NCBI GenBank assembly: GCA_945888565.1
Contig: CAMDAL010000034.1
Location: 1-16,827, forward strand
DNA length: 16,827 nt
Origin: Devosia equisanguinis
GTDB taxonomy: Bacteria; Pseudomonadota; Alphaproteobacteria; Rhizobiales; Devosiaceae
Direction: 5' to 3'
Shown: positions 6,283-11,975 of the stretch, in pieces
Numbering within the stretch: position 1 is the first letter of the stretch
How the letters are laid out: every line of letters starts with the position of its first letter
The notes under the pieces: generated by a model
Database searches by the model: none
Told to the model about the DNA's origin: nothing
The model's input: the letters and a program-made list of their open reading frames with translations, nothing else
Position numbers and translations under genes: made by a program

Positions 6283-6298
6283 GCGGGAAACGTCCCGC
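6283..6298. repeat. Small hairpin between GNAT gene and gatA
   Basis: GCGGGA (6283-6288) and TCCCGC (6293-6298) are exact complements around an AACG loop, within the 69-bp gap before gatA. No T-tract follows on the minus strand, so termination is unlikely; an mRNA processing or stabilising role is possible. The short stem could also be chance in GC-rich DNA. Confidence 0.3.
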
Positions 6299-6330
6299 CG
6301 TTCGTACAGATCAGTGGTGGCTGTCGCAAG

Positions 6331-6813
6331 CTACGCGACGGCCGCTGCGGCAAGCCGCTTCTCGAAAAAAGCCGACCATTGGCTATCGGGATAGTCCGAG
6401 AACGGCCCGCGGGCGGTAAATCCCGAGCGCGTATAGAGCCGATGCGCCTCGGCCATACCGTCGCCGGTGCCGGTCTCGAGCAGCAGCAGCGACATTCCCT
6501 TGTGCCGCGCCAGCCCCTCGATCGCTCCCAGCAGCGCCGATCCGACGCGCTGCCCGCGCACGCTCGGCGAGGTGAACATGCGCTTCACCTCCCCCTCATG
6601 CTCCGACATCACCTTCAGCGCACCAATCCCGACCGCAGCGCCGGCATCATCCCGCGCCACGAAAACCGTGGTGTCCGGCCGGGCCATCTGCTCGACCGTC
6701 ATCTTGAACTGAAACTCCAGCGGCGAAAGCGGTAGCAGGTGGTCGTTGAGCTGGCTCACCAGCACCCGCACCTCGTCCTGCAGCGGCGATTCGATGGAGA
6801 TCGTAACGGCCAC
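6331..6813 (-). CDS. GNAT family N-acetyltransferase between gatC and gatA
   Basis: A 160-residue single-domain GNAT protein. Motif A is clear (EVKRMFTSPSVRGQRVG, 75-91, with acetyl-CoA loop RGQRVG). It is followed by LLLLETGTGDGMAEA and the motif B region LYTRSGFTARGPFSDYP. This GEVKRMF...LETG...GPF..Y layout is a common GNAT subfamily of unknown substrate. The start is GTG at 6813; GGAG, formed by the last codons of gatC, lies 8 nt upstream, and only 5 bp separate it from the gatC stop, so translation is probably coupled. It interrupts the usual gatC-gatA adjacency. Whether it acts on a translation component or simply travels in the operon is unknown. Confidence 0.9.
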   Translation of the reverse strand: MAVTISIESPLQDEVRVLVSQLNDHLLPLSPLEFQFKMTVEQMARPDTTVFVARDDAGAAVGIGALKVMSEHEGEVKRMFTSPSVRGQRVGSALLGAIEGLARHKGMSLLLLETGTGDGMAEAHRLYTRSGFTARGPFSDYPDSQWSAFFEKRLAAAAVA

Positions 6814-6818
6814 GCCCC

Positions 6819-7106
6819 TTACTCCACGACCTTCGGGACCATGAAGAAATTGTCTTCGGTCAGCGGCGCGTTGGCGACGATCTTCTCGGGGTAACCGCCA
6901 TCGGTCACCTTGTCCTCGCGGCGGCGCAGCACCATTGGGGTCACCGAGGTCATCGGCTCCACGCCCGCCACATCCACCTCGTCGAGCTGAGCCACGAACC
7001 CCAGGATGGCGTTGAGCTCATCCTGATACTTGGCCACCTCGCCCTCCTCGATGCGGATGCGGGCCAGGCGCCCAATACGCTTCACGGTGGCGGCATCGAC
7101 AGACAT
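6819..7106 (-). CDS. gatC: Aspartyl/glutamyl-tRNA(Asn/Gln) amidotransferase subunit C
   Basis: GatC is the small scaffold subunit that wraps the GatA-GatB interface and stabilises the complex. The 95-residue length is typical. The N-terminal helices VKRIGRLARIRIEEGEVAKY and ELNAILGFVAQLDEVDVAGV, the following PMTSV element, and the C-terminal LTEDNFFMVPKVVE with its conserved F-x-VPKV(I/V)E ending are all present. GGAG 6 nt before ATG 7106 supports the start. The gene is 44 bp downstream of a metallo-beta-lactamase-like gene and 5 bp upstream of a GNAT gene, all on the minus strand, so it probably sits inside a longer transcript ending after gatA. Confidence 0.97.
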   Translation of the reverse strand: MSVDAATVKRIGRLARIRIEEGEVAKYQDELNAILGFVAQLDEVDVAGVEPMTSVTPMVLRRREDKVTDGGYPEKIVANAPLTEDNFFMVPKVVE

Positions 7107-7150
7107 GGATCACTCCGAAACAGGCAATTGTTCAGCGCGTTCTAGCAATC

Positions 7151-7666
7151 TCAGACTTCGAGCGCCATCCCCGGCTCCAGCGCCACGAGCAGCGTCTCCC
7201 CCACCTTGTCGCGCAAGCCGACGATCGCCCGCTCGATCACCGCATCCCCGGCCGCAATCGCGATGAGATACGGAGCGACATCCTCGAGCACCTGCGCGGC
7301 CAGCGCATCCGCTGCATCTCCGAACACGACGACGACGGCATCCCTCGCCCAACGGCCCGCCCGCCCCATCGGCGCCTTCAGCAGCACCAGTGGCGGCTCC
7401 CCCGCCGCGGCAACGAGCGCACCCCCTGTGATCCCATGCACCAGCACCTCGGGCACCGCCTCGGAATCGATCATCGCCGCCGCCCGTCGCGGCTGCCACA
7501 ACGCCGGATCGACCGCCTCGCCAGCCTCATCGATGAAGAAGGTGGCGTCCGCACCCGAGACCAGCTCCCCCGCATCCACCCCACTTATCCCCGCCGGATC
7601 GGCCACAAGTATCCTGCCCCCGATATGGATTCGGATGGTGGAGCCGGCAAACCAGGTGAGTTTCAA
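7151..7666 (-). CDS. Shortened metallo-beta-lactamase-like protein lacking the metal motif
   Basis: The predicted 171-residue protein begins LKLTWFAGSTIRIHIGG and RILVADP, the pattern that opens UlaG-like/UPF0173 metal-dependent hydrolases (K-x-TW-x-GH-S-x-x-x-I...IDP), and ends LLVALEPGMALEV, like their C-terminus. Where these enzymes have the zinc motif HxHxDH after 'GADA', this protein has TFFIDEAGEAVDP, and I find no HxHxDH anywhere. It is also about 55 residues shorter than a typical UPF0173 protein. A non-catalytic relic or repurposed fold is likely; the homology itself is moderate-confidence. The start is uncertain: TTG at 7666 lies 4 nt after the upstream DUF2442 stop and matches the family N-terminus, but lacks a good ribosome binding site. 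It precedes gatC by 44 bp, and I recall a hydrolase of this family near gatC in other Rhizobiales (not checked). Confidence 0.6.
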   Translation of the reverse strand: MKLTWFAGSTIRIHIGGRILVADPAGISGVDAGELVSGADATFFIDEAGEAVDPALWQPRRAAAMIDSEAVPEVLVHGITGGALVAAAGEPPLVLLKAPMGRAGRWARDAVVVVFGDAADALAAQVLEDVAPYLIAIAAGDAVIERAIVGLRDKVGETLLVALEPGMALEV

Positions 7667-7670
7667 GAGA

Positions 7671-8144
7671 TCAACCGCGTTGAGTGCTGAGAAGCTGGCG
7701 CGTGGCCAGAGCCACAACCTTCGGGATCGGCTTATCCTTGCGGTAGTCCGCAATCAGGCGCCGCGCGACGCCGAGACGGGCAGCCATACCATCCAATGTA
7801 AACCGCAATTTATCCATAGCAGCGCGGAACTCAGCATTGTCCATCGAAGCCGCAGCCAATTCCTCAACCCACATGGCAGACAGCTCTGCGCCATCGGCAA
7901 AGACGAGCGCATCTCCATACTCATCCACCGTCATCGTATGGAACAATTCGTCATCCCTCCGGACGGCGGCAAATATGCGTAGCGCCATAAAGGCGGGGGC
8001 GAGATCGACAACCTTCGAGCCGCCGTCCTTCCACTCAACCAAGGCGGTGCGACCATCGAGGGGTTTCGCAGCGCGGATTCTCGGCAGGGGCCTTCCCGTT
8101 CCGATCAGCCCATCGTCAACGAGTGCTAAGGCGTTCCCATTCAC
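7671..8144 (-). CDS. DUF2442 domain protein with C-terminal helix-turn-helix, module copy 2
   Basis: About 157 residues from GTG 8144. Its core (ALVEWKDGGSKVVDLAP, then IFAAVRRDDELFHTMTVDEY, then ALVFADGAELSAMWVEELA) aligns without difficulty to copy 1 at 2144-2578. The last ~60 residues form a helix-turn-helix-like segment (FTLDGMAARLGVARRLIADY) whose recognition region differs from copy 1. The GTG start overlaps the end of the DUF4160 gene and has GGAG about 10 nt upstream; an in-frame ATG at 8228 lies deep inside DUF4160 and is unlikely. The gene is followed at 4 nt by the metallo-beta-lactamase-like gene. Likely DNA-binding partner of the DUF4160 protein and candidate repressor of the promoter at 8358-8386; this role is inferred. 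GC content here is visibly lower than in neighbouring core genes (31 of 60 bases at 7801-7860). Confidence 0.82.
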   Translation of the reverse strand: MNGNALALVDDGLIGTGRPLPRIRAAKPLDGRTALVEWKDGGSKVVDLAPAFMALRIFAAVRRDDELFHTMTVDEYGDALVFADGAELSAMWVEELAAASMDNAEFRAAMDKLRFTLDGMAARLGVARRLIADYRKDKPIPKVVALATRQLLSTQRG

Positions 8145-8346
8145 TTTCGAGCATCTCCATATTCTGCCGCGCCCACTGGAGGGCAACGCGCAAGTCGCTC
8201 TCCGGCATTTCGCCTGCGAGCACACCAAAATCCTTCAGCACAATGGCAATCGCGTGGTCGGGCGTCACGATATGAAAGTGCGGCGGATTGTGGTCATTGG
8301 GGTACATGCGAATCCTTGCTCGCCCGAAGACCGCGTACGTCGGCAT
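8116..8346 (-). CDS. DUF4160 domain protein, module copy 2
   Basis: This 76-residue DUF4160 protein has the hallmark DHNPPHFHI at residues 18-26, exactly where copy 1 has DHIPPHFHI, and the same C-terminal helix pattern (ALQWARQNMEMLESEWERL). Between these points the two copies differ widely, so they are old paralogues or independent acquisitions and not a recent duplication. ATG 8346 has GGGG 4 nt upstream, very close to the predicted promoter, so the mRNA leader would be only a few bases. The gene's end overlaps the GTG start of the DUF2442 partner. It is the first gene of a minus-strand run that continues through gatC to gatA, and is divergent from ruvX. Function unknown; see copy 1. Confidence 0.85.
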   Translation of the reverse strand: MPTYAVFGRARIRMYPNDHNPPHFHIVTPDHAIAIVLKDFGVLAGEMPESDLRVALQWARQNMEMLESEWERLSTR

Positions 8347-8357
8347 GTTTCCCCGAC

Positions 8358-8386
8358 AAAGTAGTGCATCTGGTGCACTGCTTCAA
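8358..8386 (-). promoter_or_regulatory. Promoter with overlapping palindromic operator, module copy 2
   Basis: On the minus strand TTGAAG (8386-8381) and TACTTT (8363-8358) are spaced by exactly 17 bp. The interval is occupied by a dyad at 8359-8383: arms AAGTAGTGCA and TGCACTGCTT around TCTGG, pairing 9 of 10 positions with a perfect AGTGCA/TGCACT core. A protein bound there would block RNA polymerase, the classic layout for autorepression. Transcription would start about 5 nt before the DUF4160 ATG and might continue into gatC-gatA. Confidence 0.55.
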
Positions 8387-8488
8387 CTGCTACGTATCTT
8401 GCCCATCAGCATGGCTACGCATCACCGCGCAGTTTTCCTATCAGGGTCTTTACCAATCGTATGTCTAACCAGTCTTGGAGCAGTCTGA

Positions 8489-8938
8489 GTGGACGTGACC
8501 GCCCTCCCCCCCACCGGCAAACTCCTCGGTCTTGACCTCGGCACGAAAACCATCGGCGTCGCGATTTCTGACGGCATGCGCTACTCGGCCACGCCGCTCG
8601 AAACCATCAGGCGTACCAAGTTCACCGAGGATGCCAATCGCCTGCTCGAACTGATCAAGGAGAACAACGCCGTCGGCCTCGTGCTCGGCCTGCCGCTGAA
8701 CATGGACGGGTCCGAAGGTCCGCGCGTGCAGTCCACCCGCGCCTTCGCTCGCAACCTGGCGCAGAAGACCGACCTGCCGATCGCCTTCTGGGACGAGCGG
8801 CTCTCCACGGCCGCGGTCACCCGGACCCTGCTCGAAGCCGATGTGCGGCGGAGCAAGCGGGCCGAGGTCGTCGACAAGCTGGCGGCCAGCTACATCCTGC
8901 AAGGCGCACTGGAGCGCCTGCGTCGGGGAACGCTCTAG
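8489..8938 (+). CDS. ruvX: Holliday junction resolvase-like / pre-16S rRNA nuclease YqgF
   Basis: RuvX/YqgF has an RNase H-like fold and is implicated in 5' maturation of 16S rRNA and, by homology, in Holliday junction resolution. The 149-residue protein carries GLDLGTKTIGVAISDG (14-29) with the first catalytic Asp (D16), VLGLPLNMDGSEGPR (65-79), WDERLST (101-107) and the C-terminal VDKLAASYILQ with Asp129. The start is GTG 8489, with GGAG at 8477-8480 (8-nt spacing). It is divergent from the DUF4160 gene (142 bp) and precedes pyrB by 90 bp, a gap that holds a small hairpin. Co-transcription with pyrB is possible but uncertain. Confidence 0.95.
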   Translation: MDVTALPPTGKLLGLDLGTKTIGVAISDGMRYSATPLETIRRTKFTEDANRLLELIKENNAVGLVLGLPLNMDGSEGPRVQSTRAFARNLAQKTDLPIAFWDERLSTAAVTRTLLEADVRRSKRAEVVDKLAASYILQGALERLRRGTL

Positions 8939-8950
8939 GTCCACCACCAA

Positions 8951-8965
8951 CGTGGAAAATCCACG
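8951..8965. repeat. 6-bp hairpin between ruvX and pyrB
   Basis: CGTGGA (8951-8956) pairs with TCCACG (8960-8965) around AAA, 12 nt after the ruvX stop. There is no T-tract, so at best it is a weak terminator or mRNA 3'-end hairpin, or it could be an operator for pyrB. The remaining gap to 9028 shows no clear promoter; AAGGA at 9015-9019 is the pyrB ribosome binding site. Confidence 0.35.
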
Positions 8966-9028
8966 GACAGGCTGTACATCCTCGCCTGCCCTGCGCTAGA
9001 CCCCGCCGAACCTGAAGGACCCGAGCGC

Positions 9029-10012
9029 ATGGCACTGACTTCGCCCGCATCGTCCCCCGGCGCCGCTGGCGCCTACCGCGTGCCGTTCCGTCATCGGCAC
9101 CTGCTCGGCATCAGCCAGCTGAACCAGTACGAAATCGTCGAACTGCTGGATCGCGCCGCGGCAATGATCCCGGTCTCGCGCCAGCCGCGCAAGACCTTGC
9201 CGACGCTGTCGGGCAAGACCCAGATCAACCTGTTCTTCGAGCCTTCGACCCGCACCCAGTCGAGCTTCGAGATCGCCGGCAAGCGGCTGGGCGCGCAGGT
9301 CACCAACATGTCGGTCCGGACCTCGTCGGTGAGCAAGGGCGAGACGCTGATCGACACCGCTGCGACGCTCAACGCCATGCGCCCCGATGTCATCATCGTC
9401 CGGCACGGCGCGTCAGGTGCGGTAGAGCTTCTGAGCCAGAAGGTCGGCTGCTCGGTCATCAATGCCGGGGACGGCGCGCATGAACACCCCACCCAGGCGC
9501 TGCTCGATGCCCTCACCATCCGCCAGCATAAGGGCCACCTTGCCGGGCTCACCGTTGCCATCTGCGGCGACATCGCCAATTCACGTGTTGCCCGCTCCAA
9601 CCTGCTGCTGCTCGGCGCCATGAACGTCCGCACCCGCGTCGTCGCCCCGCGCACCCTGCTGCCGCGCGGCGTCGAAGCGCTTGCCACCGAGGTCTTCACC
9701 GACATGCACGAAGGCCTCAAGGGCGCCGATGTGGTCATGATGCTGCGCCTCCAGCACGAGCGCGCCAGCGGCAAGATGATCCCGTCTGTCCGCGAGTACT
9801 ACCGCTTCTACGGCCTCGACGAGGAAAAACTGGGCTATGCCAAGCCCGACGCAATCGTCATGCATCCCGGCCCGATGAACCGTGGCGTCGAGATCGACCC
9901 GGCGATCGCCGATGGCCCGCGCTCGGTCATCACCGAGCAGGTCGAGATGGGCGTCGCCGTGCGAATGGCTGTGCTCGACATCCTCCTTGCCGACCGCGAG
10001 GTGGCGCAATGA
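9029..10012 (+). CDS. pyrB: Aspartate carbamoyltransferase catalytic subunit
   Basis: PyrB condenses carbamoyl phosphate and aspartate to carbamoyl aspartate, the first committed step of pyrimidine synthesis. The 327-residue chain has the carbamoyl-phosphate motif FFEPSTRT (69-76), the mobile 80s-type loop SKGE (102-105), RHG (125-127), HPTQ (153-156) and MHPGPMNRG (278-286). The start ATG 9029 has AAGGA 9 nt upstream. The stop overlaps the pyrC start by 4 nt (ATGA), so the two are translationally coupled. In bacteria with this arrangement an inactive DHOase is needed to assemble PyrB into a dodecamer; the downstream gene fits that role. No pyrI regulatory subunit is present. Confidence 0.97.
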   Translation: MALTSPASSPGAAGAYRVPFRHRHLLGISQLNQYEIVELLDRAAAMIPVSRQPRKTLPTLSGKTQINLFFEPSTRTQSSFEIAGKRLGAQVTNMSVRTSSVSKGETLIDTAATLNAMRPDVIIVRHGASGAVELLSQKVGCSVINAGDGAHEHPTQALLDALTIRQHKGHLAGLTVAICGDIANSRVARSNLLLLGAMNVRTRVVAPRTLLPRGVEALATEVFTDMHEGLKGADVVMMLRLQHERASGKMIPSVREYYRFYGLDEEKLGYAKPDAIVMHPGPMNRGVEIDPAIADGPRSVITEQVEMGVAVRMAVLDILLADREVAQ

Positions 10013-11322
10013 TCGCACCGATCGTCATCGCCAACGCCCGCGTCATCGATCCGGCAACGGGTCGCGATGCTCCCGGCGCCGTGCTGATCGAGAACGGCAG
10101 GATCGCCGGCATCACCAACGGAGCGCCGCAAGGCGTTCCGGACGGCGCAGAGCGGATCGACGCACGCGGGCTGATCGTTGCCCCCGGCCTCATCGACATG
10201 CGCGTCTTCACGGGCGAGCCCGGTCACGAATATCGCGAAACCCTTGCCACGGCAGCCGACGCTGCAGCGGCCGGCGGTGTCACCAGCTTCGTGCTGATGC
10301 CTGACACCACACCGGTCATCGACGATGGCGCGCTGGTCGATTTCATCCTGCGCCGGGCCGAAGCCAAGGCCAGCGTCAATGTCCTCCCCGCCGCCGCCCT
10401 GACGCGTGGCCTCCGGGGCGAGGAACTCACCGAATACGGCCTGCTGCAGGAGGCGGGTGCCGTTGCGCTCACCGATGGCCGCGCCTCGATCCAGTCGGCC
10501 GGCCTGCTGCGCGTTGCCTTCAGCTATGCCCGCAACTTCGACATGCCGGTCATCCACCAGCCTGCCGAGCGCTCGCTGATCGGCGACGGGGTGATGAACG
10601 AGGGGCTGCTCGCCTCCATCTCCGGCCTCAAGGGCATCCCGATCGAGGCCGAAACTATCCCGCTCGCCCGCGACCTGCAGCTGGCCGCCCTCACCGATGT
10701 CCGCTACCACGCCGCACAGGTCTCGACTGGTGCCGCCGTCGACTTGCTTGCTGCTGCCAAGCGCCGCTCCAGTCGCGTTTCGGCCGGCATCTCGATCAAC
10801 AACCTGTCACTCAACGAGAACGACGTCGCGCCCTACCGCACCTTCTTCAAGCTGTCGCCACCGCTCCGCTCCGAGGACGATCGGCGCGCGGTGATCGACG
10901 GGCTCAACTCCGGCGCCATCGATACCATCCACTCGGCGCACGACCCGCAGGATTCCGAGGTGAAGCGCCAGCCATTCGCGGAGGCCTCCGATGGCGCGAT
11001 CGGCCTTGAAACGCTGCTCGCCGCGGCGCTCAGGCTCGTCCACTCGGGCGACGTGCCGCTCCTCACCATCCTGCGCGCCATGACCAGCCGCCCTGCCGAA
11101 ATCCTCGGGCTCGGCTCCGGCCGCCTCGCCGTTGGCGCGCCGGCTGACCTGATCGTGTTCGACCCGGATTATCCCTGGGTGGTCACCGAGAGCAGCTTCC
11201 GCTCGCGCTCGCGCAACACCGTCTTCGAAGGCGCCCGCATGCAGGGGGCCGTCATGCACAGCTTCGTTGCGGGCCGCCCGGTCTTCAGCCATGCTGCCAC
11301 CCGGGAGGGCGCCGCCACATGA
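10009..11322 (+). CDS. pyrC: Dihydroorotase-like protein, probably non-catalytic (PyrC'/PyrX type)
   Basis: The 437-residue protein has the amidohydrolase fold (N-terminal beta sandwich, APGLID at 58-63, C-terminal SGRLAVGAPADLIVFDP) and is a dihydroorotase homologue. Active enzymes have HxH in PGLID-x-HxH; here the sequence is LIDMRVFTGEPG, giving R65 and F67 in place of both zinc histidines. The carbamylated-lysine region reads GAVALTDG without the lysine, and the usual TDHAPH is IHSAHDPQ. By analogy with Pseudomonas PyrC' it should be a structural partner of PyrB, with an active dihydroorotase encoded elsewhere. It overlaps pyrB and plsY by 4 nt each. The assignment as catalytically dead is from motif loss only. 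Confidence 0.93.
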   Translation: MIAPIVIANARVIDPATGRDAPGAVLIENGRIAGITNGAPQGVPDGAERIDARGLIVAPGLIDMRVFTGEPGHEYRETLATAADAAAAGGVTSFVLMPDTTPVIDDGALVDFILRRAEAKASVNVLPAAALTRGLRGEELTEYGLLQEAGAVALTDGRASIQSAGLLRVAFSYARNFDMPVIHQPAERSLIGDGVMNEGLLASISGLKGIPIEAETIPLARDLQLAALTDVRYHAAQVSTGAAVDLLAAAKRRSSRVSAGISINNLSLNENDVAPYRTFFKLSPPLRSEDDRRAVIDGLNSGAIDTIHSAHDPQDSEVKRQPFAEASDGAIGLETLLAAALRLVHSGDVPLLTILRAMTSRPAEILGLGSGRLAVGAPADLIVFDPDYPWVVTESSFRSRSRNTVFEGARMQGAVMHSFVAGRPVFSHAATREGAAT

Positions 11323-11972
11323 ATTTCCTGATCGCGACCGTGCTGGGGTACCTCCTTGGCTCCATTCCTTTCGGCCTGCTGCTGACCCGCTCGGTTGGCA
11401 TCGACATCCGCTCGGTCGGATCGGGCAATATCGGTGCCACCAATGTGCTGCGCACCGGCAATCGCTGGATGGCCGCCGCGACGCTGCTGCTCGATGCCGG
11501 CAAGGGGCTTGTCGCGGTGCTCGTCGCCCGTCAGTTCCTCACCGCCGGCGCCGATTCGGCGCTCGCCGCCGACTTCATCGTCTACGGCGCGGGCGTCGGC
11601 GCCTTCTTCGGCCACGTCTTTCCGGTCTGGCTGGGCTTCAAGGGTGGCAAGGGCGTCGCCACCTATATCGGCGTGCTGCTGGGCTGGAGCTGGATCGTCG
11701 GCCTGGTCTTCTGCGGCGTCTGGCTGTTGATCGCGGCGACGCGCAAGTTCTCGTCGCTCGCGGCGCTCACTGCCGCGGCGACCGCGCCGGTCTTTGCCTT
11801 CGGACTGAGCGGCTTTGCTGCCGGCGGGCCGTCCAGCGAGTCCGCTGCCTTCGCCTTCGCCGCCGCCTGCGCGCTTCTGAGCTTTGTGACCTACTTCAAG
11901 CACTGGCCGAACATCCGCCGCCTGATCGATGGCACCGAGCCGAAGATCGGCTCCGAGAAGAAGGCCGGCTGA
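11319..11972 (+). CDS. plsY: Glycerol-3-phosphate acyltransferase PlsY
   Basis: PlsY is the integral membrane acyltransferase that transfers acyl groups from acyl phosphate to glycerol 3-phosphate, making lysophosphatidate in the inner membrane. The 217-residue chain shows the three conserved family loops: GSIPFG (14-19), GSGNIGATN (34-42) and HVFPVWLGFKGGKGVAT (99-115). It ends with the cytoplasmic tail HWPNIRRLIDGTEPKIG. Several hydrophobic segments fit the family's multi-pass topology. The ATG overlaps the pyrC stop by 4 nt, and dprA begins 3 nt after the plsY stop, so this is the middle of a tightly coupled run. Confidence 0.97.
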   Translation: MNFLIATVLGYLLGSIPFGLLLTRSVGIDIRSVGSGNIGATNVLRTGNRWMAAATLLLDAGKGLVAVLVARQFLTAGADSALAADFIVYGAGVGAFFGHVFPVWLGFKGGKGVATYIGVLLGWSWIVGLVFCGVWLLIAATRKFSSLAALTAAATAPVFAFGLSGFAAGGPSSESAAFAFAAACALLSFVTYFKHWPNIRRLIDGTEPKIGSEKKAG

Positions 11973-11975
11973 CCA

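Noticed and set aside
4270..7802. Shared 12-mer TCCAATGTAAAC at 4271-4282 and near 7791
   Set aside because: The second occurrence is inside the copy 2 DUF2442 coding region, and 12-base matches are expected by chance at this length.
3643..8474. 18-bp near-repeat TCG(C/T)ATGTCTA(G/A)CCAGTC at 3643-3660 and 8457-8474, both intergenic
   Set aside because: Two mismatches in 18; by my estimate a few such pairs are expected by chance among all pairs in the window. Only a genome-wide count could make it interesting, for example as a GntR-type operator.
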